Source: Terriglobales bacterium (GTDB lineage: Bacteria; Acidobacteriota; Terriglobia; Terriglobales; Acidobacteriaceae). Taken from it: DNA of 49,289 nucleotides. Both the position numbers and the translations under genes were made by a program. The notes beneath the pieces were generated by a model that was not told the origin of the DNA, ran no database searches, and was given only the letters and a program-made list of their open reading frames with translations. Of this stretch, positions 29,310 through 39,293 are shown piece after piece. Location of the stretch: positions 1 to 49,289 of the forward strand of contig JAATGG010000122.1 in the NCBI GenBank assembly GCA_015654835.1. Direction: 5' to 3'. Positions within the stretch are counted from its first letter, which is position 1. Each line of letters opens with the position of its first letter.

Positions 29310-31001
29310 TTAAAGAGGTGTGCGGCCGGCCAGTCTGTAGTTCTTATAGTTGATTTTGTATTTCTTCATATGCAAGCCAAGTATCCTGCGCGTGAGCCCC
29401 AGATCCGCCGCAGCTTCGCCCATATTGCCGTTGTGCATCTTGAGTGCATCGACAATCATCTCGCATTCGATTGCCGCGAGCCTTGTATTCAGGTTACCCT
29501 TTGGTGCCACTCCAGAGAGAATCGGCGTTTGCAGTGATGGAGGCAGATTGTAACCGTGAATGACCCCATCGTCAGAGAGAATCGTTGCTCGCTCAATGAC
29601 GTTCTCTAACTCTCGAACGTTGCCGGGCCAGTGATAGCTCATGAGCATGTTCAGCGCCGGGGTCGAAATCCTCTTTACCTCTTTTCCCTGTTCCTTGGAG
29701 CATTTGGAGGCAAAGTAATCCGCAAGCGCGATGATGTCACTGGAGCGGTCGCGTAGAGGAGGGATTGTAATCGGAAAGACATTGAGCCGATAGTAAAGGT
29801 CCTCCCGAAACTCCCGCCGCTCGACCATATCCTCCAAGTTTCGATTCGTTGCTGCAACAACACGAATATCGACTTTGATCGGGCGACTGCTGCCGACCCG
29901 CTCCAGCGTCTTCTCCTGGAGAACACGGAGGAGCTTTGCCTGAACGGCAAGCGAGAGCTCACCGATTTCATCAAGAAAGATGGTTCCACCGTCGGCCTCT
30001 TCGAACCGTCCCTTGCGGAAATTCTGCGCGCCGGTAAAGGCGCCCTTTTCGTGGCCGAAAAGCTCACTTTCTATAATGCTCTCGGGCAGAGCCGCGCAGT
30101 TGAATTGCACAAAGGGGCCTTCTGGACAAAAGCCGGAATAATGAATTGCGTTCGCAACCAATTCCTTGCCCACCCCGGTTTCGCCCAGAATCAGCACCGA
30201 TGTCTTTGTTTTTGCAACTCTCTCGATGAGGCCGTAGACCTCTCGCATACCTTTGCAGTTGCCGATGATATTCGATGGCCGAAACCTGTCCTTAAGCGCA
30301 TTTTGCAAGCGCAGGTTCTCATTGACGAGCGATACTTTTTCGACATTCTCGACAAGATAGAGTTCGACCGACTGCGCCATCATCGACGCAATAATACCCA
30401 TCAGTTCAATGTCTAGTTTAAGCAGAATTTCATTATCGTAGACGCGTTCCGCACTAATGGTCCCGAGCACTTTGCTGCCACGCATAATAGGCACACATAG
30501 GAAAGAGAGGTCATCGTCTTCAGCGCCACGAATGCGCGTACGGCTTAGGAAGGTGTGGTCGTCCCCAATCCGAGGAACAACCATCGTTTTTCCTGTCTCC
30601 AGAACCTTCCCGGTAATTCCTTCACCGAAGCGATAAACTCCGCGTCCCTCTTCTTCCTCTGTCAGTCCAAAACTTTCATGAATGTAAATCGTTCCGGAAT
30701 TGCGGTCATATAAGCTCACAGTGCCTCGAACGACACTCATAAATTGTTCCATAATGCGAAGCAGAATATGGACGGTATGATTCAGGTCGGCACTCTGTGT
30801 AATCACCTGGCTCATCTCATGCAAAAGGGGTAATGTCTTGATCCGACATTCACCTGCAAGGCAAGTCCAAGTTTCTTCTTTGGCGCTTTGCATCGTTCCT
30901 CTCTCCATATCCCGGGCCGCCGAAATTCGCAAGCCGGCTGGCAAGGAACCTGCCAGTCGGGTCGCGATATCAATTCTTCTCTCTGAGGCGGACTGCTTCA
31001 T
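29310..31001 (-). CDS. anfA: Sigma-54-dependent activator AnfA
   Basis: Transcription activator of the AnfA/VnfA/NifA family. The N-terminal GAF domain (about residues 60-215) is preceded by TWTCLAGEC, a Cys47-x4-Cys52 pair; Azotobacter AnfA depends on a Cys-x4-Cys near its N-terminus, thought to bind an Fe-S centre. The AAA+ domain has Walker A GETGVGKE (273-280), GAFTGA (320-325), which contacts sigma-54, and FLDEIGEL. The C-terminal Fis-type HTH is [23 protein letters not shown] 31001 has GGAAAGG; ATG 30893 (MQSAKEETW) has a stronger GGAGAGAGGA and would place the Cys pair at 11 and 16, closer to the family. It is encoded directly upstream of its probable targets. Could be labelled NifA by similarity alone; context and the Cys pair favour AnfA. 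Confidence 0.9.
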   Translation of the reverse strand: MKQSASERRIDIATRLAGSLPAGLRISAARDMERGTMQSAKEETWTCLAGECRIKTLPLLHEMSQVITQSADLNHTVHILLRIMEQFMSVVRGTVSLYDRNSGTIYIHESFGLTEEEEGRGVYRFGEGITGKVLETGKTMVVPRIGDDHTFLSRTRIRGAEDDDLSFLCVPIMRGSKVLGTISAERVYDNEILLKLDIELMGIIASMMAQSVELYLVENVEKVSLVNENLRLQNALKDRFRPSNIIGNCKGMREVYGLIERVAKTKTSVLILGETGVGKELVANAIHYSGFCPEGPFVQFNCAALPESIIESELFGHEKGAFTGAQNFRKGRFEEADGGTIFLDEIGELSLAVQAKLLRVLQEKTLERVGSSRPIKVDIRVVAATNRNLEDMVERREFREDLYYRLNVFPITIPPLRDRSSDIIALADYFASKCSKEQGKEVKRISTPALNMLMSYHWPGNVRELENVIERATILSDDGVIHGYNLPPSLQTPILSGVAPKGNLNTRLAAIECEMIVDALKMHNGNMGEAAADLGLTRRILGLHMKKYKINYKNYRLAGRTPL

Positions 31002-31410
31002 GGCACCTTTCCAACTGGAGCGGGTCTGAAGTCACATCTACTCGAACGAAAATGAAAGACGAGGTTGCAACGGTGGCGTGAGTTGTAGAAGAAAGAACTG
31101 GATGCCGTGCCGCGCGTAAGGTGAGGCTCGAATACGCCGGCGGACCGGCATGTCATTCAATGTTAGAAGAAAGCGGAAGCGGAATACGACAGGCTTAGCG
31201 CTCACCGGGAACGGCATTGGCTTGCCTTCCGGATCAAGTTGCGACTCAAGATGATACTTTCGCGCAAATGACCTTACGCCATGAAATTCCATGGCGAAGT
31301 TTATCATGAAACAATATAGATTGTCACGTTAACATTTCCCATGCCCGTTATTTATGAGCGCGCTACGATTTTCTACTCGTAAGATAGAAGGCAGTAAGAC
31401 AGTTTGTCAG
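31002..31410. other. anfA upstream region; doubtful 89-aa frame
   Basis: A minus-strand frame at 31038-31307 (beginning MINFAMEFHGVRSF) has no clear ribosome site and no family I recognise; a real small protein is not excluded. No sigma-54 promoter or GTAC-N6-GTRY element is visible before anfA, so anfA is either read through from nifB-nifV or has an ordinary promoter here. The 31310-31400 part is A+T-rich. Confidence 0.4.
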
Positions 31411-32598
31411 TTAGGATGCCAGATCGAGACGAGCGTCCACATTTAAGGGCATGGGGACACAATGCTCCAGCGCCGAGCGGTGAAAGCGGAGAAGATCCTC
31501 ACGAGAGGGCGGTAACTTATGGGATACGAAATATTGGCGGATGAGGGCAAGAATCGCCTGCGCATGAATGTGATCTAGTTGGATGCCGAGATTGCTGTAG
31601 GTCCACCGAACGCCTTCCGCGCCGGTGTGTTTCCCGAGTACGATCTGATGGCTTCGGCCCAACTCCGCTGGGTCCAGAAACTGATAATTCTTCGCATCGC
31701 GGAGCAGGCCGCTGACATGAATGCCTGACTCATGCATGAAGATCGCATCCCCAACAACGGGTTTATTGCTGGCGATGGCCCGGCCGGAAGCTTTGGCTAC
31801 CAATGTGGATAGCTTCTTTAGCATCTCGGCGCGAATACCTGTCTCGCGTCCACCCAGATGTCCCAATGCGATTACCACCTCTTCGAGCGCCGCATTTCCA
31901 GCGCGCTCACCCAATCCGTTAACGGTTGTACTGACATGTGTGGCACCACCGCAGACCGCCGCCAGAGAATTTGCTGTGGCTAAACCGAGGTCATTGTGAG
32001 CATGGATTTCCAATTCCATGTTGGTGGCTTGACGCAGCCGCATGAAGATATCGCGCGTCGTGAATGGGTCAAGGACCCCAAGGGTATCTGCGAAGCGAAA
32101 GCGTCGCGCACCGGCCCGTTCGGCCACTCCAAGGAAGCGGAGCAGGAAGTTCATGTCTGCACGTGAACTGTCTTCGCCGCCCACCGAGACACGAAGACCA
32201 CTATCATGCGCCTCCCGTATCACGGCCTCGGTTTGCTGGAGAACCCAGCGTCGATCCCGACGTAATTTGTGCGTAATCTGCTGATCGGAAACGGAGATCG
32301 AAAGATGAACTTGCGAGACCCGGCAGGCGAGAGCCGCGTGAAGATCGCCGTCAAGCATACGGCACCACGCAATAAGGTTTGCAGGGAGCCTGAGAGCTGA
32401 GATGGCCCGAATTTCTTCTTGCTCGCGCGGTCCCATGGCTGGAATTCCGACTTCGAGATCGGAGACGCCTGCGGCCGAAAGTGCGATCGCAATCTGCAAA
32501 CGCTCTTCAAGTGTGAACGCTACTCCGGCCGTCTGTTCGCCGTCACGCAGTGTCGTGTCATTTACGATCACCTGCGGAAACGCTTGAGAATTGACCAT
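31411..32598 (-). CDS. nifV: Homocitrate synthase
   Basis: Condenses acetyl-CoA and 2-oxoglutarate to R-homocitrate, the organic ligand of the nitrogenase cofactor. 395 aa from ATG 32598, with GGAG 7 nt upstream. The N-terminal active-site motif NDTTLRDGEQTAGVAF, the metal-binding IHAHNDLGLATANSLAA and GLGERAGNAALEEVV, and the C-terminal part KPVVGDAIFMHESGIHVSGLL are typical of NifV within the isopropylmalate/homocitrate synthase family. It lies 72 nt after nifB on the same strand. The context makes lysine-pathway homocitrate synthase unlikely. Confidence 0.93.
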   Translation of the reverse strand: MVNSQAFPQVIVNDTTLRDGEQTAGVAFTLEERLQIAIALSAAGVSDLEVGIPAMGPREQEEIRAISALRLPANLIAWCRMLDGDLHAALACRVSQVHLSISVSDQQITHKLRRDRRWVLQQTEAVIREAHDSGLRVSVGGEDSSRADMNFLLRFLGVAERAGARRFRFADTLGVLDPFTTRDIFMRLRQATNMELEIHAHNDLGLATANSLAAVCGGATHVSTTVNGLGERAGNAALEEVVIALGHLGGRETGIRAEMLKKLSTLVAKASGRAIASNKPVVGDAIFMHESGIHVSGLLRDAKNYQFLDPAELGRSHQIVLGKHTGAEGVRWTYSNLGIQLDHIHAQAILALIRQYFVSHKLPPSREDLLRFHRSALEHCVPMPLNVDARLDLAS

Positions 32599-32670
32599 GG
32601 CGATCTCCATTTCTGTGCTTGAAGAAGAGTGACATTTCGCCTGCGCTGACGATAGTTACGTGAACTGCAG

Positions 32671-34053
32671 TTAAGCGCAGCCTTCGGTCTTATCCCCGCA
32701 GGATGAGTCGCACGCGAAGCGGCCCGGCCTGGCCATGAATTTGAGGTTCTTTCCGGCTGCCGTGGCCTGAAGAGCATCCTCAATAGCACCTTCCACGAGA
32801 CCGACTGTTATGCCATAACGTGCGAAGATTGCTCGCGGAACGGCTCCCGCCCCACTCACAAGGATGCCGCAACAGTCCTTGAGACCATCCAGCATGTTCA
32901 TCCAGCGTGCTGCTCCGCCCGCTTCGGACACAACAGAACGGAGTTCGATCAAAGCGGCTTGGCCAGCAGCTTCGGGCTTATAGATCCGTAACTGCCGGGC
33001 TTCGCCAAGGTGCTGGTCGACAAACACGCCATCCCGACTGGCGATGGCGACATACGGCCGCTCTCCGGTGGGAAATAGCTGCAATTGAGGAGAGAGCGTC
33101 ATGGGCAGTCCGGATGCAGAATCGATACTTCCGCTTACTCCCGATGTAACCCGGCTTTCGGCTGCCCGAGAACATATCTGGAGCAACTGAATCTGGGCTT
33201 GTGAGTGCTCTTCTCCTACCATTCCTGCGGCATCAGCACGGCAGCGCGAGCAATGGCTCATCTGTGATAGATACTGAGACGCCCTGCTGCGCGCTTGCGC
33301 AATTACCCTCTTCTCGGGTTCCGGGAAGTTAGCAAAAGGAGTGTTGGGTGTGGGAAACAATGCCATAATGTTGTGGATGTTTGCGCCGAGTCCTGCGACG
33401 GTTCGCGCTACATCAAGAATGTGGCTGCCACTGATGCCTGGCACATAAATGCTGTTCACCTTCACCGTTGTACCGCGGGCGGCCAACGCGGCGATGGATT
33501 TGGACTGATTTTCCCAGAGCAATGCCGCAGCTTCGATGCCTTCGATCCGGTGGCCATCGACCGACATCCATCGATAGAATCTGGCTCCCAGAAGCGGATC
33601 GACCGCATTGACGGTCACCGTAACGTGGGAGACTCCAATTTCTGCCAGGTCATTCACATAGGCAGGCAATGCAAGACCATTGGTTGCCACGCACAGCAGC
33701 AAATGCGGAAACTCTGCCCTGACCAGCCGCAGCGTTTCCAATGTCTCCTGCGGACACGCAAATGGATCGCCGGGCCCGGCAATGCCAACCACACTCAGAT
33801 TCTTAAACTTCTCCGCAGTCCGATGCAGGTATTCAAGGGCCTGGCGCGGGTCGAGAATCGCGCATGTGACACCGGGGCGACTTTCATTTACGCAGTTGAA
33901 TTTGCGGTCGCAATAGTTGCACTGCATATTGCAGCGAGGCGCAACCGGAAGGTGAACGCGGGCATGAGTATGGCGCGCTTGCCGATTGAAGCACGGGTGG
34001 TTCCCAGATTCAACGGGGCGCGAGCCTGTCGTGCCGGAGACGCTTGTATCCAT
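32671..34053 (-). CDS. nifB: Nitrogenase cofactor core synthase NifB (radical SAM, with NifX-like domain)
   Basis: Radical SAM enzyme that fuses two [4Fe-4S] units with a carbide into the 8Fe core (NifB-co) shared by all nitrogenase cofactors. 460 aa, starting after a perfect AGGAGG site. It has the NifB N-terminal HPCFNRQARHTHARVHLP, the SAM-cluster Cys41-x3-Cys45-x2-Cys48 (CNMQCNYC), Cys54, and GIAGPGDPFA. The C-terminal 120 or so residues form a NifX/NafY-type cofactor-binding domain (VAIASRDGVFVDQHLGEARQLRIY) with a Cys-containing tail (CDSSCGDKTEGC). First gene of the cluster; its own sigma-54 promoter lies about 100 bases upstream. Confidence 0.97.
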   Translation of the reverse strand: MDTSVSGTTGSRPVESGNHPCFNRQARHTHARVHLPVAPRCNMQCNYCDRKFNCVNESRPGVTCAILDPRQALEYLHRTAEKFKNLSVVGIAGPGDPFACPQETLETLRLVRAEFPHLLLCVATNGLALPAYVNDLAEIGVSHVTVTVNAVDPLLGARFYRWMSVDGHRIEGIEAAALLWENQSKSIAALAARGTTVKVNSIYVPGISGSHILDVARTVAGLGANIHNIMALFPTPNTPFANFPEPEKRVIAQARSRASQYLSQMSHCSRCRADAAGMVGEEHSQAQIQLLQICSRAAESRVTSGVSGSIDSASGLPMTLSPQLQLFPTGERPYVAIASRDGVFVDQHLGEARQLRIYKPEAAGQAALIELRSVVSEAGGAARWMNMLDGLKDCCGILVSGAGAVPRAIFARYGITVGLVEGAIEDALQATAAGKNLKFMARPGRFACDSSCGDKTEGCA

Positions 34054-34151
34054 GCTCCTCCTTCGGTTTTGTTAAACCTTCGCTGAAGGTAGTCACCAGC
34101 CCGACCGCCGTTGCCGTGAGCAAATATTCCGGAGATCTATGTTTGACTCAT

Positions 34152-34167
34152 TGCACTTGCGCTGCCA
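34152..34167 (-). promoter_or_regulatory. Sigma-54 promoter of nifB
   Basis: Minus strand TGGCAGCGCAAGTGCA: GG and GC are 10 bases apart and the outer TGGCA and TGCA match the -24/-12 consensus. It lies about 100 bases before the nifB start codon, similar to the spacing at anfH. Confidence 0.75.
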
Positions 34168-34400
34168 AACTCTCTCTACACCGAGATGTCCACGATGCAG
34201 CATTGAATTGCAATCCGCCCATTGCGCCTCAAGTCGTCCCGCAGTAATAACCTTTCTTTATGATTTGATTTGCAATGCACTGACGATATTTAACTTAGCA
34301 AGCGCAAAAGATCGCCGCCCAGGCAAACGGGTGCGCCTCACCAACAGACTTACGGGGGATTCAAAAGTACACGATGGCGTGATCGAGAGAGCGGAAGAAT

Positions 34401-34443
34401 GTACATTCACGTATGAAACTAGCCATTTTGTACAGATGCGTGC
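34401..34443. promoter_or_regulatory. Putative AnfA-binding sites upstream of nifB
   Basis: Two elements on the + strand: GTACATTCACGTAT at 34401-34414 (GTAC-N6-GTAT) and GTACAGATGCGTGC at 34430-34443 (GTAC-N6-GTGC). The second has the same half-sites as the element upstream of anfH (GTAC-N6-GTGC). They lie about 235-275 bp upstream of the nifB -24 element. Confidence 0.6.
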
Positions 34444-34779
34444 GGACTTCACAGTGCCGCTGTTCCTTTTAGAATCTATTCGGGGACTATATATAGGACT
34501 GAGTTGAGCAGAATCGGGATCTCATTGGAACAGGGTATGTTAGCCGGATTCGACAAAATGCCACCGGTCACCGACGACGGCACTTGCGTGCCAGACCGCT
34601 ATCCCTCCCCAATCTTTTCGCTGAGTGGCGTGGTGATGCGAGCGGCTATTCATCGTTTACAGTGACGGGACCGCGCCTGTATCACACCAGTTTCCCTTTT
34701 TGAGTCCAATCGGGGACCCTGGGTCAGGGCTAGTTGTATCAGGACGAGCAATCCGCAACGTGCGCGGATCAGGGCTCAG
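34444..34779. other. Gap between nifB control region and cbtA remnant
   Basis: No supported gene, RNA or repeat. A + strand frame covering 34139-34507 overlaps the nifB promoter and control sites and has no recognisable protein. Confidence 0.5.
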
Positions 34780-35308
34780 CTAACTTTGAAGCTTCGCCCA
34801 TTTCGTATCCCGTTCCGTTAGCCACCCGAACAGAAGCCCAAGTGTGGCCCACAGGACAACCTGAATCTCCAACGCTGCGATGCGGAACCTCCACATCAAA
34901 ATCGCAGGAAAGCCAGCGGGTACCTCATCGATCTCCGGCAGAAAATGCGAAACAATGCCGACGATGATCAGGAAGACACCGGCAGCCACCAAAAAGCTAT
35001 TCCACGCTCCAAAGCGGATGCTGAGACGATGGCCAATCTGGAGCGCTAAGACCATTGCCGCGATGGAAAAAGGCAAGCATCAGAAAAAACGCTGCGGTAC
35101 GCATTCCGATGATTCCTGGATTGCCGACGGAAGGCGGGTTTGCCGGGTATTTGAGCGTGGGAACCAGAACGATCGTGACGAAGCTGATTGCCGCCATCAA
35201 TGCCGAGAGCGTTCGCGGGCTGGTGACGCCGGTGCAGCCGTAGGCATAGGCAAAGGTGAGCCCAAAGATGCCGCCAAGCGCAGTCCCATAGATAAAAACG
35301 GCGATCAT
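34780..35308 (-). pseudogene. cbtA: Broken cbtA (CbtA family membrane protein)
   Basis: Two overlapping minus-strand frames together spell a CbtA-type protein: LVPTLKYPANPPSVGNPG and GMRTAAFFLMLAF from 35308 down to about 35067, then FSIAAMVLALQIGHRL, FLPEIDEVPAGFPA and LMWRFRIAALEIQVVLWATLGLLFG to 34780. The frames meet at an A5 run (+ strand, about 35066-35070); removing one base restores a single reading frame. The usual N-terminal part of CbtA is also missing upstream of 35308. CbtA is a predicted membrane subunit for cobalt uptake. The frameshift could be a sequencing error, but the N-terminal loss suggests real decay. Confidence 0.75.
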
Positions 35309-35342
35309 GGAGAATAAGTAAAGGTGATAATCCGATTAACCC

Positions 35343-35648
35343 TCATTGCTCACGCAGCGACTCAGGCACAACGATTAACGGCATTTTCAATGACTGACTG
35401 CGTTTTCCGAATGCTGCTATCCCGCAAAGCGCATAGTCCGCACCTACCAAGAATCTTCTGCAATACATTCCTTCCCACAATGTCGGCTCCAGCCAGTTTT
35501 CGACCTCTGCGTTTCCCATACCGTTCGAGACGACAAGGGCTCGGTACGAATCGATGACAACAGCCGCGCGGGTCGGTTGTCTGCCTATTACTTCACGGAC
35601 GATTACCGGCTCCACAACCCTTTTCCTGATAGGCTCAAAGCTCGCCAA
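35343..35648 (-). CDS. Doubtful hypothetical protein
   Basis: A frame of about 100 codons opening with TTG, ending MPLIVVPESLREQ. No ribosome site and no recognisable domain. It sits between the cbtA remnant and the acyltransferase gene and may be a fragment of a decayed gene or chance coding. Confidence 0.2.
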   Translation of the reverse strand: MASFEPIRKRVVEPVIVREVIGRQPTRAAVVIDSYRALVVSNGMGNAEVENWLEPTLWEGMYCRRFLVGADYALCGIAAFGKRSQSLKMPLIVVPESLREQ

Positions 35649-35666
35649 AACGTGCCATGTTCATAA

Positions 35667-37673
35667 CTACATGCTCGGGAAGTGGAAGTGCCGCAATGTG
35701 TATTGCGCACCGTCTGTTGTTAGATGATGCTCGTCCGCATAGAACAGCCGGTTTCCATTCATGTAGGCGCATAAATTGTGGCTATCGCAAAGGGATGATT
35801 TCAAATCAACAAGTTCCACACCTGAAAGTCCTTCAATCGTTTGCCTGAGTAATTGGGTCGAGATATTGGCAGCGGAAATGAAGGAAGCAGGCGCTAAGCC
35901 CAAAGGGTCTTTATCCACTCCCATCCAAATTGCGAGCGTATGTCGTGCCGGGATAAGTGAGGTTCGGTATCTTAGGAGAGGATCAAAATCGAAATTCGGA
36001 ACGTCATCAAATACAATCACATGCCTGCCAGTGCTCTGCAAGGGGCGAATCGAGGCTAGCAAAGAGCCGACGAACATGCTCCGGATGGAATTAGCGGATC
36101 GTGTCTTACTTTCGTATGCAGAATCGGATACTAGCGGATAGAAATTTCCCGCGTGAAATGGATCTGCCCATCTACCAGCCATGATGACCACCCGGATGCG
36201 ATGATCGGATTCAACCGACTTAAGTACTTCATGGTTGAAATGGATACACTCTCTAGCGGCTAGTGGATGCTGTGGTAGAAAAATCGCGGCGCCATCCAGC
36301 GGCAGGCACGAAGACTTACTCAACTGAATGAAGTTATATCCCTGAGCATTGGCAAGCGCGCGTAGGGTCGGAGCCAGTACTGACGAATGGCTGTCTCCCC
36401 AAAGGACGACGGACGGTCGTGGGTCTGATGCGGCATAGCAGCGGGATGACAATAGTGGTTTGTCGATGCCATAGTCCGCCGTGCACGAATCGGAAATGGC
36501 GGGCCCGTCGTGGATCAAAGCTGGATAACGTTTTGGAAGCCCATGGCTCGCACGAAGTGCTGCAAAAACGGCAAAAAAGAGAAGCCCAAGCACGGCATAA
36601 CGGCGCAGCAGCGGGGCGGGAAGACCGGAGGACCTTCGAAAAGGCTGCTCGATGAAGTAGTAAGAAATGATTGCCGCAGTAAGAGAAAGCGCAATTGCAA
36701 GTGCGGCTGTGGCTGGTGGAAGTGCCCGTCCAGAAGCGATGCGCAAAAAAGCCAGCAGAGGCCAATGCCACAGGTACCAGGAATAGGAAATCTTGCCGAT
36801 AAACGTCAGCGGCGAAAAGGAGATCAGCCTTCGGTTGATCCAACTGGTGGGGGATGCAATGATCATAGCTGTGCCGATGACGGAGGGTACAGCAGCAGCG
36901 CCGGGGAATGGTACGGCGGAGGTGAGTAGGAAGATGGGAGTCACCATCAATGCTAGGCCAACTAAACTTATTACTTGTGAGCGATACGGAGCAAGGGACT
37001 TGTGCATCCAGCCTAACTCCCCTATTGCCAGCACCACCCCCGCTCCCAGTTCCCATGCGCGTGCAGGCAATGAATAGAATGCCATACTTGGGGAACTGTT
37101 CAGATCTCGCAGCGCACATAAAAATGAGAGAGCGCATACAACAAGAACCGCAGGTAAAAGCAAACTACGCCGAATGCGAGCCAATGAAAGCAATAGCAGA
37201 GGAATTACAGCATAGAATTGTTCTTCGACGCTCAGCGACCAGGTCATCAATAGCGGCTTGAGATCATTTGCAGTCTGGAAATAGTTTGAATTAACCGCAA
37301 AATAGATATTAGATACTGACAGTATCGACGCCATGGCGCTCTTTGCAAAGATATATATTTCAAATGGAGAAAGCAGAATTATGGCGACGAAAAGAGTGAA
37401 GGCTATTACTAGAAAAAACGCGGGAAGAATCCGCTTCGCACGGCGCTGATAGAAGCGCAAGAAGCTAAAGTTCCCAGAAGACACCTCGGAGAAGATATGG
37501 CCGCCGATAAGGTAACCGGAAATGACGAAGAAAATGTCTACTCCAGCAAAACCTCCCGAGAACAATGGGACCCCGGCATGATAGAGCACCACTCCTAGAA
37601 TCGCTATGCCTCGAAGCCCGTCAATGTCCGGACGGTAATTCAGAGTTGCAGTCTGAGATTGAATAGCATTCAT
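35667..37673 (-). CDS. Acyltransferase-3 / SGNH two-domain membrane protein (OafA-like)
   Basis: Inner-membrane O-acyltransferase of about 668 aa that modifies surface polysaccharides. The N-terminal acyltransferase-3 domain (about 10-350) shows RPDIDGLRGIAILGVVLYHAG, FFVISGYLIGG, RFYQRRAKRILPAF and TWSLSVEEQFY, with about ten membrane helices. The C-terminal periplasmic SGNH domain has the GDS motif in VVLWGDSHSSVLAP and a late Asp-x2-His-type ending (FYADEHHLTTDGA). ATG 37673 has GAGGA 6 nt upstream. No polysaccharide cluster is adjacent, so the acceptor is unknown. Lower G+C than the core region. Confidence 0.92.
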   Translation of the reverse strand: MNAIQSQTATLNYRPDIDGLRGIAILGVVLYHAGVPLFSGGFAGVDIFFVISGYLIGGHIFSEVSSGNFSFLRFYQRRAKRILPAFFLVIAFTLFVAIILLSPFEIYIFAKSAMASILSVSNIYFAVNSNYFQTANDLKPLLMTWSLSVEEQFYAVIPLLLLSLARIRRSLLLPAVLVVCALSFLCALRDLNSSPSMAFYSLPARAWELGAGVVLAIGELGWMHKSLAPYRSQVISLVGLALMVTPIFLLTSAVPFPGAAAVPSVIGTAMIIASPTSWINRRLISFSPLTFIGKISYSWYLWHWPLLAFLRIASGRALPPATAALAIALSLTAAIISYYFIEQPFRRSSGLPAPLLRRYAVLGLLFFAVFAALRASHGLPKRYPALIHDGPAISDSCTADYGIDKPLLSSRCYAASDPRPSVVLWGDSHSSVLAPTLRALANAQGYNFIQLSKSSCLPLDGAAIFLPQHPLAARECIHFNHEVLKSVESDHRIRVVIMAGRWADPFHAGNFYPLVSDSAYESKTRSANSIRSMFVGSLLASIRPLQSTGRHVIVFDDVPNFDFDPLLRYRTSLIPARHTLAIWMGVDKDPLGLAPASFISAANISTQLLRQTIEGLSGVELVDLKSSLCDSHNLCAYMNGNRLFYADEHHLTTDGAQYTLRHFHFPSM

Positions 37674-39293
37674 TAGGGGTCCTCTTTTCAGCACCGATGC
37701 GCAGGAAGGTGCGGAATATTTTACTGAAAGGATGAGCTACTTTCCGAACTTGAGTGTTAGTGTCGAATAAACGACGGTGTGGCAATTATAACTAGGTGAG
37801 TAGAGTTGTAGTCGAGGCAAGCACTTTAAATGCACACCGTTTGTGAGACGCACAGAGCACGCGCGAGACCAGGAAAGCTTCGAGACCAAAAGCAAATCTT
37901 GGATGGTAGCTATTCAGAGGAACATAGAGATCTTGGGAGAGCGAAGCTCTCGCGAACCGAAAGCGATAGCAGTAAAATCGGGGCACAACTGTGCCAACGC
38001 CTGTGGGCAACCGGCGTCGATATTATCGGAAAGCACAAGCCAGCTTCCCTTCCGATCGAAACACGACGTCACCTGGATCTCACCGAGGCCATACATCGTG
38101 AGTATGCAGGGGCCTCAGTGACTACAGTAAGAGCCGAGGCCGAAGCCCAGGCGTTCGCACCGCTTCCCGTTAAGACAGCCTCATCGAAATCTCCAAGTCG
38201 CCCGTCAATCGAACCAACATATATCGGTTTGCATCCAATCATATCCGGCTCACAAATTCCCGGCAGAGTCGCGCGTCGTCGGCAAGCACAAGCGAGCCCA
38301 GCCACAAACATCCTTCAACACGCTCCCACAAGTAGCGGCGGGCCGGCTCCTGCATTATACGTTTCGAGGTCTGCGCAGCATTTACTCAAATTACGGCTTA
38401 CAGGCTTGCCAAGTGGCCCATGCGCCCCTCTACACCGATGCGCCACAACCTGATGAGCAAAATCCCGACCTAGTCCGCTGTAGGATGCTGGCACGTCGGC
38501 GCAGAGCGCCGCTCCCGCTTCTATATGCCCTTTGGCTTCCGCTTGAAGTAACACCCTCTCGCGGTGCCTTAGAGTCCGTAGGGCTTAGATAAAAAGAGAT
38601 CCGCCTGCGGGGCAGTACAGCGTACAGGCAGATGGGATGGCAGAAACACGACCCGAATCACAGATCATGAGCCAAAGATGGGGCCCCAAATAGCACCATA
38701 GCAGGGCGGAGTTTGTGATCACGCAACAGGGAATTTTATCGTTTCCATGTAATAGAGGAAAAATGCACTACATTCAAGGCGCTTCGCAGGACCGTAGGTG
38801 AAGAGGCTGTTCGTGCGATTGCCTCGACTCGATTTCTCCCGAAAGAAAAACGGCGCGAAGCAATGGATCTTGCCTGCGTGATCTATTCCCATCCTACCCA
38901 ACACGGCCGGTGCCTAATCCCCCTGCCCCGCTCAGACCGATTCAAAGTACATAGCCTTCGATGAGGACGGTTTCCTTCAAATCTCTGTATCGGAAGCATC
39001 CCTCGGAGAGCACGCAGTTGCGCACTGTAGCGTAGTGGGCGCTCCGGGTACAGCACTAAGACATATTAGGGCCGATCCGCCCTCAATGAGCTAATTATTT
39101 CCAGACCCAAGTGGTGTCTCACCATTGTAGTAACTCAATAAGCAATAGCGTTTCTTTTTGGGCTATTCTATATGGCCCGCATAAAGCAATCACCATATTT
39201 CCTTAAAGTCTCTATTGTGGGGGGCCGATACCAACTCTACGTGAGCGAGTACGAATGCATATTCAGAAATATCGTTTGAGGAGATTTGGATCA
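37674..39293. other. 1.6-kb stretch without a supported gene
   Basis: Several frames of 60-200 codons exist on both strands (for example + 37830-38453 and - 38069-38311), but they overlap each other and have biased composition, no ribosome sites and no recognisable domains. No tRNA, CRISPR or intact insertion element seen. It probably holds decayed sequence plus the promoter of the secreted-protein operon; the 39100-39290 part is A+T-rich. Confidence 0.5.

Noticed and set aside
29310..31001. NifA of a Mo-nitrogenase as the identity of the activator
   Set aside because: The Cys-x4-Cys before the GAF domain, absence of the NifA interdomain Cys pair, and location next to anfH favour AnfA, though similarity alone would not settle it.
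34139..34507. + strand reading frame of 122 codons upstream of nifB
   Set aside because: It covers the sigma-54 promoter and GTAC elements of nifB and encodes nothing recognisable.
37830..38453. + strand reading frame of 207 codons in the empty region
   Set aside because: Unusual amino-acid mix, overlaps several other frames, no ribosome site, no recognisable family.
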